Source: Deltaproteobacteria bacterium (GTDB lineage Bacteria > Desulfobacterota > Syntrophobacteria > Syntrophobacterales > Syntrophobacteraceae). Taken from it: DNA of 64,000 nt. How positions within the stretch are numbered: position 1 is the first letter of the stretch; the number at the start of each line of letters is the position of its first letter. Position numbers and translations under genes: made by a program. The notes beneath the pieces were generated by a model that saw only the letters and a program-made list of their open reading frames with translations, did no database searches and was not told where the DNA came from. The stretch is taken from the NCBI GenBank assembly GCA_012517315.1, contig JAAYVE010000059.1, positions 62,001 through 126,000 on the forward strand, read 5' to 3'. Below, in pieces: positions 46,175 to 55,318 of the stretch.

Positions 46175-46665
46175 CAGTTGACCTTGCGCCGTTTTCGCAT
46201 CCGCTCCATTTCCCGCACCGATTCCTTCCGTTTGATGCTCTCGCGCTTGTCGTAGAGCTTCTTGCCCTGGGCCAGGGCCAACTCAACCTTGGCTCTTCCC
46301 TTGTTGAAATAAATCTTGAGGGGAATGAGCGACAACCCCTTTTCCTGCGTTTTCCCGAGGAGTCTCTTGATCTCGAAGCGGTGCAGGAGAAGTTTTCGGA
46401 CTCTTTCCGGATCGTGATTGTCATAGGAAGCATGACTGTACGGGGTGATATGGAAACCGAAGAGAAAAACTTCGTTGTTCCGGATCCGCGCATAGCTGTC
46501 CTTCAGGTTCGCCCTCCCCTCCCTGAGGGACTTGACCTCGGTTCCCGTGAGTACCAGCCCGGCTTCGACGGTCTCCAGGATGTGGTAATCGTGGTACGCT
46601 TTCCGGTTCTGACATACCAGGCGGACTTCAGGGTTCTCAACGGCCTTGAACTTAGGTCTGGACAT
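46174..46665 (-). CDS. smpB: SsrA-binding protein
   Basis: 163 residues. Signature segments: [90 protein letters not shown] and a basic tail. It delivers tmRNA to stalled ribosomes for trans-translation. No tmRNA gene was seen in the flanking DNA. Confidence 0.97.
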   Translation of the reverse strand: MSRPKFKAVENPEVRLVCQNRKAYHDYHILETVEAGLVLTGTEVKSLREGRANLKDSYARIRNNEVFLFGFHITPYSHASYDNHDPERVRKLLLHRFEIKRLLGKTQEKGLSLIPLKIYFNKGRAKVELALAQGKKLYDKRESIKRKESVREMERMRKRRKVN

Positions 46666-46802
46666 AGGATTCTCAGTCTCGTGAAGTCTCGGAAAGCTCT
46701 TAAATCCTTTTCCCCTATTTCATTCCCTGAGGGATGTCGGGCAACAACCTCATACCGGTGTCTGAAATGCCGTCACCCGGTACAATCGCCCCATCGGACA
46801 GG

Positions 46803-48638
46803 TCAGAACTTCCACCGATCCTTTCCCAGGCGCCTTTTGCGATGAAGCGACGCGTCGGTAAGGACGGCGTCCAGTTCGAAAAGGCGAAGTTCCTCCGGGA
46901 ACTTCTTCAGCAGGATTTCCTGGAGCTGCAGGGTGATTTCCGAGGCGGTGGTCATTTCCAGAGCTTTTCTGACAAAGCGACGGCAGTCTCTCATGCGCGA
47001 CCTGGCGATGAGGTTCTTCACTCTGGGGATGGCTCTCGGGTTCATGCTCAAGCTGTCCAGCTGCAGACCCAGAAGGATGGGGACGAACAGGGGTTCTCCC
47101 GCCATTTCGCCGCAGAGACTCACGGGAATCCCCGCGCGGTGTCCCGCTTCGACCGTCTGCTTGATGAATCGAAGGACAGCGGGATGCAGCGGTTCATAGA
47201 GATATGCCACATGTTCGTTCGCCCTGTCGATCCCGATGCTGTACTGGATGAGATCGTTCGTACCGATGCTGAAGAAATCCACCTCCTTTGCAAGCATGTC
47301 TGCCACCGCAACTGCAGAGGGAACTTCAATCATTACCCCGACGGGCATGTGATGGTCAAAGGGAATACGCTGCCTCGTCAGTTCTTCCCGAACTTCCCCC
47401 AGCACCTTCTTTGCCTCCAGGAGTTCACCGACTCCCGACACCAGGGGAAACATGAGGCGGACGTTTCCTGCGACGCCGCTGGCCCGAAGGATCGCTCTCA
47501 GCTGGGATTTGAAAAGCTCCCGGTAATGAAGGCAGAGGCGGATGGAACGCAACCCCAAAGCAGGATTGATTTCTTCCAGTCGCGGAAACCATGCGGCCAG
47601 CTTTTCCGCTCCCAGATCCAGGGTTCTCAGGGTCACCGCCATGGGTTCCATGAGTTCCGCCAGTTCCCGGTACTCATGGTAAAGTGTCTCTTCGTCGGGC
47701 AGTATTTCCCGGTTCATGAAGAAAAACTCTGTCCTGTAAAGGCCGATGCCTTCCGCTCCGTTATCGCGAGCTGCGACCACTTCCTCCTGAAGTTCGATGT
47801 TGGCCTCCACTCTGACCCAGTGTGAATCCAGGGTCTTGGCTGGAAGGTGGGCCACCCGGGCGATCTGCTTGAGATAGTTCTCCAGTTCTTCCTGGCGTTC
47901 GGCATAATGCTTGATTTCCTCTTCGGTGGGGGAAAGGATCACGCGGCCTGTGGTGCCGTCCAGGATGATGATTTCTCCGTTGGGCACAAGCTTCGTGGAT
48001 TGTTCGGCACCCACCACGGCGGGGATGTTGAGCGACTGGGCGACGATGGACGTATGGGAGGTCCTTCCGCCGATATCCGTGATGAGGCCGAGGGTGCGGT
48101 CGAACTCGAGCTGGGCCGCATCGGCGGGAGAAATATCGTGGGCCACGAGAATGACCCGCTCCCGAATGCCTTCGAAGGGGGTCTCTTCACGACCCGCCAG
48201 ATTGCGCAAGACTCTCTCCCCAACTGCATCCACATCGGCCACCCGACCGCGCATGTATTCATCGTCGATGGCGGAAAAGCGCTCATGAGCCCTGGAAAGG
48301 GAACGGACCAGAGCCCACTGTGCATTGATCCACTCATTTCGGATCAGATCCAGGGTCTCGCCGTAGATGAGGCGATCACGCAAGATCATCTGATGCACTT
48401 CCAGGAGTTTGATGTGTTCCTTGAAGTCAGGGTGAAGCCTTTGCTTCAGCTCTTCCAAATCCCTCTCGGCTTTTGAGACCGCAGCTTCGAAGCGTTCACA
48501 CTCCTCGTCGAGGGAGTCCTCATCAAGGATGTTCGTCTCAGGCACAACGATTCTCGCCCGGTTCAACACATAGGCCTTGCCGATGGCGATACCGGGAGAG
48601 ACCCCGATTCCCTGAAGGATCCTGTGGGCAGTATCCAT
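46803..48638 (-). CDS. ptsI: phosphoenolpyruvate-protein phosphotransferase (enzyme I)
   Basis: 611 residues, a little longer than usual. The phosphorylated histidine is H195 in GGRTSHTSIVAQS. PEP-binding motifs are FYRTEFFFMNR-like (IGLYRTEFFFMNREILP), LRSIRLCLHYRELFKSQLRAILRAS, MIEVPSAVAVADML, FFSIGTNDLIQYS and the catalytic cysteine in SLCGEMAGEP. It takes phosphate from PEP and passes it to HPr. No sugar EII genes lie near, so the pair is probably regulatory. Confidence 0.96.
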   Translation of the reverse strand: MDTAHRILQGIGVSPGIAIGKAYVLNRARIVVPETNILDEDSLDEECERFEAAVSKAERDLEELKQRLHPDFKEHIKLLEVHQMILRDRLIYGETLDLIRNEWINAQWALVRSLSRAHERFSAIDDEYMRGRVADVDAVGERVLRNLAGREETPFEGIRERVILVAHDISPADAAQLEFDRTLGLITDIGGRTSHTSIVAQSLNIPAVVGAEQSTKLVPNGEIIILDGTTGRVILSPTEEEIKHYAERQEELENYLKQIARVAHLPAKTLDSHWVRVEANIELQEEVVAARDNGAEGIGLYRTEFFFMNREILPDEETLYHEYRELAELMEPMAVTLRTLDLGAEKLAAWFPRLEEINPALGLRSIRLCLHYRELFKSQLRAILRASGVAGNVRLMFPLVSGVGELLEAKKVLGEVREELTRQRIPFDHHMPVGVMIEVPSAVAVADMLAKEVDFFSIGTNDLIQYSIGIDRANEHVAYLYEPLHPAVLRFIKQTVEAGHRAGIPVSLCGEMAGEPLFVPILLGLQLDSLSMNPRAIPRVKNLIARSRMRDCRRFVRKALEMTTASEITLQLQEILLKKFPEELRLFELDAVLTDASLHRKRRLGKDRWKF

Positions 48639-48795
48639 GGACTACAATCCAGCCAGCAGGCGGAAAGATCTGTTACGGGAGCAAAAAAGACCTGAGAAAG
48701 GCATTTGGGCTGATGACGCGCTGCTCATGCCGGTTGCCGTGCCTTCTCGGTGCGGAAAGGTAGGCGCAAAAGCGGTGAAGGATGGTGAGTCGCAG

Positions 48796-49068
48796 TCACA
48801 TTTCGCCAAATTTCGTCTGAAACAGGGCGGCAAGGGCATTCAAGGCATCTGAAGCGTCGGGGCCACACGCGGAAACGTGCACTTTGCTGCCGTGGGGGCA
48901 TACAAGAGTCAACAGATCGAGGATGCTCTTGCCGTTGACCTTGTTTCCGCCCTTGAGAATCCAGATTTCGGACTGGTACTGGCTGGCGACCTTGACGATC
49001 TGAGCAGCCACCCGGGCGTGAATACCCAACTTGTTTGCGACGATGAATTCCTTTTCCAACACTGTCAT
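48796..49068 (-). CDS. ptsH: HPr phosphocarrier protein
   Basis: 90 residues from the ATG at 49068 (weak GAGAAG upstream); a longer frame to 49239 adds 57 implausible residues. H17 in KLGIHARVAAQIV is the phosphate acceptor. S48 in NGKSILDLLTLVCPHG is the site used by HPr kinase in other bacteria and is kept. It follows the lipase gene by 167 bp and precedes enzyme I by 157 bp. Confidence 0.93.
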   Translation of the reverse strand: MTVLEKEFIVANKLGIHARVAAQIVKVASQYQSEIWILKGGNKVNGKSILDLLTLVCPHGSKVHVSACGPDASDALNALAALFQTKFGEM

Positions 49069-49235
49069 CTTCTCAGTGACACTGGATTCCGCTGCCAATT
49101 CCTCCTCAAACCTCAAGTTCCGCCGTCTCTTAGCACATGGGGCGGTTGAAGTCAACCGATAGGGGTCTGGGAAATCGTTCGTTCTCATGATGCTTGGCGC
49201 ACCCTCCATGGCGTTGAGGAATCGGTTGTTGGGTT

Positions 49236-50123
49236 TCAAGATCCCCAGGATCGACGGTGCACGTTTGCGTCACGCCGACAGATCTCCCTAAGGGATCGGA
49301 CGATCAGGTCCGCCGTGCCCTTGTGATACAGCATGGCGACGTGGCTGATGGGGGCTGTCTCCATGCTTGTCCAACCCGGGCCGGGTGGTTGAAGTGCCTT
49401 GGCAGGGAGCACCATGTTGTCGATGGGGGAGTAGAGGGCATACTGGGGCAGATCGACATGAGAAAGCCTTTCCTTCATTTCTTCCATGAGCCTGCCTTTG
49501 TAACGGATGCTCCTGGCCAGGCGGCCCCAGCCGAGGACCGCCAGTTTGCTCCCCTTGTGGGGGGATCCCAGGGTGATCAGTCCTATTGTTCTCTTTCCGC
49601 TATCCCTGGTACCCGCCCAAGCTCTGGCCAGCAATCCTCCCAAGCTGTGACCGATGAGAACAAGCGGCTCCATTTCAGAATCGGTCAATCGCTCAATTTG
49701 TTGATCGATTTCGTCCACCAGTTCCCAAAAACCTTCTTTCAGACTCCAGTAATTCACGCAGCTCACCCGATGGAAACCGGCGAGGCGTAGCCGCCTCCGG
49801 AGGAAGATCCATGCACTGGAGTTGTGGTAGAGACCGTGGATCAGGATCAGGTGGGGTGCGTTGTCTTTACCCAGCCGCTTCCCATTGCTTCGAGAGTTCA
49901 AAAAACCCAGAGGATAGGTCAAGATGGAAAAGATGGAACTGATGAAGGCGGAACAGACGCCTCCCAGAAGCACCCAGAGGAGCCGATTTCCATGACGATT
50001 TCTCAAAACTTCGCCGTAATCTCCGTTGGCCGCCTCGTACCAAAAGAAGGCATAGGTCACCAGGGAAACGGCGAGGGGCATTACAAACACTGGAACCAAC
50101 AAAACGGTGACAAGCGGGTTCAT
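49236..50123 (-). CDS. membrane-anchored lipase-like alpha/beta hydrolase
   Basis: 295 residues from the ATG at 50123, overlapping the HAD stop (ATGA). Two N-terminal helices (LVTVLLVPVFVMPLAVSLVTYAFF; LLWVLLGGVCSAFISSIFSIL) precede the hydrolase: oxyanion HLILIHGLYHNSSAW, nucleophile serine in VLIGHSLGG, TLGSPHKGS, acid near YSPIDNMVLP and the late histidine in SHVAML. It probably hydrolyses an ester in the envelope, such as a lipid or acyl-glycerol. Confidence 0.86.
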   Translation of the reverse strand: MNPLVTVLLVPVFVMPLAVSLVTYAFFWYEAANGDYGEVLRNRHGNRLLWVLLGGVCSAFISSIFSILTYPLGFLNSRSNGKRLGKDNAPHLILIHGLYHNSSAWIFLRRRLRLAGFHRVSCVNYWSLKEGFWELVDEIDQQIERLTDSEMEPLVLIGHSLGGLLARAWAGTRDSGKRTIGLITLGSPHKGSKLAVLGWGRLARSIRYKGRLMEEMKERLSHVDLPQYALYSPIDNMVLPAKALQPPGPGWTSMETAPISHVAMLYHKGTADLIVRSLREICRRDANVHRRSWGS

Positions 50124-50818
50124 GGGGAAATTTCCTCGTTGTCTTCCAGGAGGCGGCGGGCCTCTTCGATATTCCTCACCATCCCATCGGGGCTTCTCAT
50201 CGCGCCCCTGCGGACCTGGTCGAGGAGATCCCGTTCCCTCTCCGGGGAGGAGAGCACCCAAAGGGTTTTCATCCCCACATCCATGGCGGGCTCCATGTCC
50301 AGCTCATAAGAATCCCCCACCATCCAGCATGAACAGGGGGGCAGCCCGCTTCTGAGGATGGCTCGCAGGAAAATTTCCCGTGAAGGCTTCTTGAAGCCTT
50401 CCTGAAAACTCAAAACCATCCAGCGCAGCAGGGGAGTTACGGGAGCAAAGACGTTGCAGAATCCCTGAAAGAGAGGAAACCATGTGTTGGACAGAATCCC
50501 GAGAAAACCCCCGCGCCTGCCCAGGGATTCGAGGAGTTCCTTGGCTCCCCGGACCGCTCGTACACTGTGCATTTGCTCTACCCAGAGGGTTTGGATCACC
50601 CCAAGGATCTCACCGGGACGTTTGTGGGGCAGAACACCGCAGACAGCTTCGGCCAGGGACTGGGGGTCTATTGATGGTTCCGTCATGAGGAGCCGCCCCA
50701 CCCGTTTCGTTTCCTTTTCGGAGAGATTCAGACGTGTTCCCAGAAGTCTTCGGGGAGTGGCGTCCATGGCCGTGGCCAAAGTCCCGCCGATGTCGAAAAA
50801 AAACGCTGTGGGCCTCAT
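50120..50818 (-). CDS. HAD-superfamily hydrolase
   Basis: 232 residues. Motif I is FFFDIGGTL, with glycine at the position of the usual second aspartate; motif II is ILSNTWF; the lysine is in FKKPSREIFLRA; motif IV is MVGDSYELDMEPAMDVGM. The DxGGT variant occurs in a known HAD subset. Loss of the general-acid aspartate could slow or change the phosphatase reaction. It overlaps both neighbours by 4 bp. Substrate unknown. Confidence 0.87.
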   Translation of the reverse strand: MRPTAFFFDIGGTLATAMDATPRRLLGTRLNLSEKETKRVGRLLMTEPSIDPQSLAEAVCGVLPHKRPGEILGVIQTLWVEQMHSVRAVRGAKELLESLGRRGGFLGILSNTWFPLFQGFCNVFAPVTPLLRWMVLSFQEGFKKPSREIFLRAILRSGLPPCSCWMVGDSYELDMEPAMDVGMKTLWVLSSPERERDLLDQVRRGAMRSPDGMVRNIEEARRLLEDNEEISP

Positions 50819-51426
50819 GGCGTCTCAGGGAGAAAGGCGGTGGCCGGTGTCCTTCGCTTGGATGTGATGCCCCGGATGTCCGCAAGGATGTAATCATACG
50901 CTTCCTGCGAAATGATCAACTGCTCGTAGACTTCAATCCCTGCATCCTGAACGGCTTGCTCCCAAAATGCATCCCTTTCGGGCGTTCCCGACTCGTAGAC
51001 GTGTTCGTAATAGATGCGTTTGATACGCGCCGTGGCGATGAGCTTCAGGCAAACATAACAAGGGGCCAGGGTCGTGTAGAGGGTGCCTCCTTCCAGGGAG
51101 ATTCCGTTTCGGGCGGCCTGGGCAATGGCATTGGCCTCGGCGTGGGAGGCGCGGCAGTAATTGTATTTGTCCACGTCCGGAATGCCGTGGACTCGGCGGT
51201 AACAGTACGGCTCGCCGTTCCAGTCCGGTTGATCGATGCAGTGAGGGGCTCCCGGCATGGCTCCGTTGTATCCCGTGGAAAGGATGTGGTTGTGTCTGGT
51301 GATGACGGCTCCAGTCGGCCTGGAATTGCAGGTGGACCGGGAGCTCACGATTTTTGCGATGAGCATGAAGTATTCATGCCAGTTGGGCCGCCTGCGTCTG
51401 GTCGTTGAGGTCATGGGTTCAGGCAT
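50815..51426 (-). CDS. deoxycytidylate deaminase
   Basis: 203 residues. The zinc site is CRASHAEANAI and LAPCYVCLK, preceded by PTGAVI and STGYNGAMPGAPHC, the layout of ComEB/dCMP deaminase. It converts dCMP to dUMP for thymidylate synthesis. The ATG at 51426 has GGAG upstream and overlaps the RACo stop by 8 bp; ATG 51414 is possible. The C-terminal 20 residues are an extension. Confidence 0.92.
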   Translation of the reverse strand: MPEPMTSTTRRRRPNWHEYFMLIAKIVSSRSTCNSRPTGAVITRHNHILSTGYNGAMPGAPHCIDQPDWNGEPYCYRRVHGIPDVDKYNYCRASHAEANAIAQAARNGISLEGGTLYTTLAPCYVCLKLIATARIKRIYYEHVYESGTPERDAFWEQAVQDAGIEVYEQLIISQEAYDYILADIRGITSKRRTPATAFLPETP

Positions 51427-53434
51427 GCTTGCGTCTCCGGGCGATCGCCTTCACAACGGATGGGAAGAGTTCCATCTGTGTGTGAGGAAGAAAGAGGGCC
51501 GCCACGAATTCATTCATGAACTCGGGGCGCACGGAAAGTTCAAAGTAGGTCATCTTTTTTGAAATCTCCTCAGCCCGCCCGAATGCGTCCGTGGAAGTGA
51601 GGGCGAGCCGGGCCCCGGCGAGGGAACTGTTTCCGATGAACTGGATGCGCTCTTGGGGGATGTCGGGGAGGAGTCCGACGAAAATGGCCTTCTCGATGTC
51701 CAAGTGGGCTCCGAAACCTCCTGCCACGTAGACTTTGTCCAAGTCGTTGAAAGACATGCCTAGGCTGTCCAGGAGCACCTTCATGGCAGCCATTACGGCT
51801 CCCTTGCTCTTGATGAGGTTCCCGATGTCATCCTCCGTAAGAATCACCGGTTCTCCGGATTCCGTCTCAGAAGCCTCTGCCGCCACGAACGCGGCCGTAT
51901 CGTCCCGCACCTGAACGCGTGGGTGGTCCATTCGGATGAACCGGCCGCTCTGGTCGATGATATCCTCGGCCACCAGTTCAGCAACAAGGTCGATGAGGCC
52001 CGAACCGCAAATGCCCCTCGGCTTGGCTCTCCCCACAGTTCGGATGCGAACCCTTTCACCTCTGATCTCAGCCTTTTCGATAGCCCCCCGTGTGGCTCGC
52101 ATTCCGCACTGGATGCCGCCCCCCTCGAAGGCGGGTCCCGCCGACGCAGAGCAGCATACGAGCCAATCGCTGTTCCCCACCGCGATTTCCCCGTTGGTGC
52201 CCACATCGATCAGAGCGCTCAATTCCGAACGTTCAGCCATTCCGCAGGCGAGAACCCCCGCCACGATATCGCCTCCCACGTAGCTGCTCACACAGGGCAG
52301 GCAGTGAAGGGTCGCCCGGGGATGAGCCTTCAAGCCGAGTTCCACCGTGTGATAAAGGGGTACGCGATTGGCGGTGGGGATGTAAGGAGCGACCCTGATG
52401 TGGCAGGGTTCCAGGTCAAGAAGGAGATGGGTCATGGTGGTGTTGCCCGCGGCGACGATGCAGGTGATTTCCTCGGTGCGTATGCCCGCCCCCTGGGCAA
52501 GGCGGTTCATGAGCGTGTTGATGGTGGAGATGACCGCCATGTTGAGGGGAGATTGGCCACCGCGGGTGCATGCAAAAATCATCCGGGAGATGACATCCTC
52601 CCCGTACTGGGACTGCCGGTTGTGACTCGCTTCCGTGCCGACGGGCCTGCCCGTGGTGAGGTCCACGAGTTGTGCTGCGATGGTGGTCGTGCCCACGTCC
52701 ACCGCTACTCCAAAGTTTCGCTTGCTGGTGTCGCCGGGCTCGATGGCACGGATGAGGGGGAGGCCGAAGTCCCTCATGTATACGGAAGTGGTGATTCTCC
52801 AGTCGTTTTCCCTCAGGAGACGCGCCAGTCCCCATAGGCACGAGAAATGAGCGCGGGGAGTCAGTTCGTGCATGACTTTGTGAAGCTCACGGTAGATGCG
52901 GTCGAGGTCCGATAGATTGTCATCCAGGGTGGGGGGGGGAAGCTCAAGGTAAACCTTGGTGCAGATGGGACGAAGACCTTCTGGAGGGTGGGCTTCCGCC
53001 CCCTCCTCCAGGGTGCAGGGCGCTTCATAGCAAAGGAAACGCTCGGCTTGGACCTTTTTGCCCAGAGGTTCCAAAGCAGAACGAGGAGAGCCGTCCCTGA
53101 TGAAGGACGCGTCATAGTCCGTGAGAATCTGTTCTCCATCCATCCTGGATTCGGGAGGAATCCACACTTCCACGTTGTCTTTCGTGAGAAAGGTCTGACA
53201 AGCCAGCACATAACCCGCCTCGAGACTCCTCTTGTCCATGAATCCAATCTGCTTACCCGTGGTGCGGACTTTTCCCCGGATGATTCTGACCCGGCAGCTG
53301 CCGCAGACCCCCTGACCTCCACAGAGGTTGGTGATGTCGATTCCCGCCTTCAGGGCCAAGTCCATGAGCCTTTCTCCATCTTGGCCCGAAACGGTGACAT
53401 TGTTTGGGTGGAAGGTCACTTGCGGGTGTGCCAT
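51419..53434 (-). CDS. RACo-like ASKHA-domain corrinoid activation protein
   Basis: 671 residues from the ATG at 53434 (GGGAGAG upstream). The N-terminus is a [2Fe-2S] ferredoxin domain (NLCGGQGVCGSCRV, and a fourth cysteine in LACQTF). A linker (about 100-225) leads to a DUF4445/ASKHA ATPase core: GVAVDVGTTTIAAQLVDL, VAAGNTTMTHLLL, ALIDVGTNGEIAVG, GRAKPRGICGSGLIDL and VYVAGGFGAHLD. RACo uses ATP to re-reduce cob(II)alamin on methyl-transfer proteins. No corrinoid protein or methyltransferase gene is nearby. Confidence 0.9.
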   Translation of the reverse strand: MAHPQVTFHPNNVTVSGQDGERLMDLALKAGIDITNLCGGQGVCGSCRVRIIRGKVRTTGKQIGFMDKRSLEAGYVLACQTFLTKDNVEVWIPPESRMDGEQILTDYDASFIRDGSPRSALEPLGKKVQAERFLCYEAPCTLEEGAEAHPPEGLRPICTKVYLELPPPTLDDNLSDLDRIYRELHKVMHELTPRAHFSCLWGLARLLRENDWRITTSVYMRDFGLPLIRAIEPGDTSKRNFGVAVDVGTTTIAAQLVDLTTGRPVGTEASHNRQSQYGEDVISRMIFACTRGGQSPLNMAVISTINTLMNRLAQGAGIRTEEITCIVAAGNTTMTHLLLDLEPCHIRVAPYIPTANRVPLYHTVELGLKAHPRATLHCLPCVSSYVGGDIVAGVLACGMAERSELSALIDVGTNGEIAVGNSDWLVCCSASAGPAFEGGGIQCGMRATRGAIEKAEIRGERVRIRTVGRAKPRGICGSGLIDLVAELVAEDIIDQSGRFIRMDHPRVQVRDDTAAFVAAEASETESGEPVILTEDDIGNLIKSKGAVMAAMKVLLDSLGMSFNDLDKVYVAGGFGAHLDIEKAIFVGLLPDIPQERIQFIGNSSLAGARLALTSTDAFGRAEEISKKMTYFELSVRPEFMNEFVAALFLPHTQMELFPSVVKAIARRRKHA

Positions 53435-53573
53435 CTGCTCTCTCCCTGTTGCGGGTGGACATCGCAAAAGACGGGCATGGTGGAAATGCCGCCGCAGCAA
53501 CTATTACCCCATTTGACCCTCCTTGACCACACCCAGGTTTTACGCTAAGGTCGCTGGGCTGAAAGGATGGGCC

Positions 53574-54665
53574 ATGCCGGTCGCTGAAAGGACCATCGCT
53601 TACTACATCACGCCGCACGGTTTTGGACACGCAGTGCGGTCCCTGGAGGTCATCCGCCATCTGTTGGCGGCTTCAAAGGACGTGCGGGTCATCGTCGTTT
53701 CCGACATTCCCCACTTTCTCGTTGCCGAGAATGCCGGCACAGAGGTGATCGTGCGCAGAAGACGCCTGGACGTGGGATTGGTTCAGGAAGACAGCCTTCG
53801 CTTCGACGTGGAAGCAAGCCTGGCCGCTTTGGAGGACCTGTTTCGCAATCGAAGCCGGTTGATCCAGGAGGAGGTCGAGTTCCTGCGGAGGGAGCGTGTC
53901 ACCACCGTCGTCTCCGACGTGGCCTACCTCCCCTTTTTTGCCGCCTCCCAATTGGGCATTCCCTCCATCGGCCTGGGAAACTTTTCCTGGGACTGGGTCT
54001 ATGAACACTTTGCGCGAAAAGACCCGCGGTGGAAACCCTTCGTGAAATGGATCCGCGAGGGATACGCACTTTGCGGGCTTTTTCTCCAGTTGCCCATGCA
54101 CTGTGACTGTTCTGTTTTTCCCAAAAGGCTTGAGGTGCCTCTCGTCGCCCGCAAGTCGAGGCGGAGCCGCCGGGAATGCAAGAAGGCCCTGGGCTTGAAC
54201 GAATCGGCGACCGTGCACCTCATCGCCTTCGCACAACTGGAATTTTCTCCCGAGGCGCAGGAGCGCATTGGGCGTATGGATCATTCCGCGTTTCTTTTCA
54301 AAAAGCCCCTTCGCTTATCCATCCCCAACGGAATCAACCTGGATCGCCTTCCAGTTTCTTACCCGGAGGCCATCGCCGCCGCGGACACGGTCATTACGAA
54401 GCCGGGTTACGGTATCGCCGCCGACTGTCTTGCCAACGGAATTCCCATGATTTACACGGACCGCGGCGATTTTCCCGAGGTTCCGTACCTTGTGGAGGCT
54501 ATGGAAAGGCACCTGCCCACGGTTTACATCCCGTTGAATGATTTCCTCCTCGGCAGATGGGAAACGGCTCTGAAACGTTTACAGGAAGAGCCACGCCGTC
54601 TCCCCGCCCTTCCTGCAGACGGTGCGGCCGTATGTGCGCAGGTGATCTCCTCCTTCCCCTCATGA
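53574..54665 (+). CDS. GT-B-like glycosyltransferase family protein
   Basis: 363 residues from the ATG at 53574 (AAAGGAT at 6 nt). TIAYYITPHGFGHAVRSLEVI is the N-terminal signature shared with GT-B enzymes such as MurG-like proteins and the N-terminal part of arabinokinase-like proteins. The C-terminal half has YPEAIAAADTVITKPGYGIAADCLANGIPMIYTDRGDFPE, the nucleotide-sugar side. The donor and acceptor are not known. Divergent from RACo. Confidence 0.85.
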   Translation: MPVAERTIAYYITPHGFGHAVRSLEVIRHLLAASKDVRVIVVSDIPHFLVAENAGTEVIVRRRRLDVGLVQEDSLRFDVEASLAALEDLFRNRSRLIQEEVEFLRRERVTTVVSDVAYLPFFAASQLGIPSIGLGNFSWDWVYEHFARKDPRWKPFVKWIREGYALCGLFLQLPMHCDCSVFPKRLEVPLVARKSRRSRRECKKALGLNESATVHLIAFAQLEFSPEAQERIGRMDHSAFLFKKPLRLSIPNGINLDRLPVSYPEAIAAADTVITKPGYGIAADCLANGIPMIYTDRGDFPEVPYLVEAMERHLPTVYIPLNDFLLGRWETALKRLQEEPRRLPALPADGAAVCAQVISSFPS

Positions 54666-54758
54666 AGACGCCTCCGCGAAGCCCAGGGAAGCAATCAGCG
54701 GTGGATTCCATACTTTGAACACCATGCAGCCCACGAGGCGTCCCTTTGGAAGGAACCC

Positions 54759-55301
54759 ATGAGAAAGACAAGCTGGAAAAGGATTGCGGTGGTTCTTTGG
54801 ACCATCTTCCTGTGCATCGGCTGTGACCAGGCGACCAAGGCCATTGCCCGGGCAGTCCTTCCCCACGGTGGCGTCCACTCCTTCGCAGGAGGTGTGGTGA
54901 AGGTCCGGTACGCGGAGAACAAAGGGGGGGTGCTTGCCTTCGAGTCTTGACTGCCTGAAAGGTGGCGCGGGGGTGTCGTCACCATCGGGGTATCCCTTCT
55001 CCTGGCATTGGTCGTCACTTACGTTCTGCTTGCCTCCTCGCCGAAGCCCATCACCATCCTGTCCCTTTCAATCGCCAGCGGAGGAGCCTTGAGCAATCTT
55101 TTCGACCGGATCTTCTTCGACGGCAACGTCGTGGATTTTCTTCGTCTTGATCTTGGTTTCCTGCGAACGGGCATTTTCAACGCTGCAGATATTGCCATCA
55201 GTGTGGGGCTCTCTCTGTTTGCTTTGACTTCCCTTGGATGGCTTGCCCGGCGTTCTGCCGGCACCTCCGGGAATTCTCGTGGGGAAAGGACGCTCCGATG
55301 A
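54759..55301 (+). pseudogene. lspA: lspA (signal peptidase II) with in-frame TGA
   Basis: 180 residues if the TGA at 54948-54950 is read through, close to normal LspA length. Before it: CDQATKAIARAVLP and VRYAENKGGVLAFES. After it, in the same frame: LPERWRGGVVTIGVSLLLAL, GGALSNLFDRIFFDGNVVDF and FRTGIFNAADIAI-like RTGIFNAADIAIS, holding both catalytic aspartates. A 7-bp stem (54961-54967 / 54977-54983) with a 9-nt loop follows the TGA. The codon could be a nonsense mutation, a sequencing error or selenocysteine. LspA is needed to mature lipoproteins such as Pal, so loss without a second copy would be serious. GGAAGGAA precedes the ATG. Confidence 0.75.
54961..54983 (+). other. hairpin after the lspA TGA, possible SECIS-like element
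   Basis: GGTGGCG pairs with CGTCACC (one G-U pair) around a loop CGGGGGTGT. The stem starts 10 nt after the TGA and the loop begins 17 nt after it, within the usual reach of bacterial SECIS elements, and the loop has GGU. The sequence match to SECIS consensus is weak. Confidence 0.3.
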
Positions 55302-55318
55302 TGATGGCGGGCGGCACT

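Noticed and set aside
48700-48790. Possible cyclic-di-GMP riboswitch between HPr and enzyme I
   Set aside because: GCCGGTTGCC and GGCGCAAAAGC resemble pieces of the consensus, but they are in the wrong order and on the strand opposite the genes.
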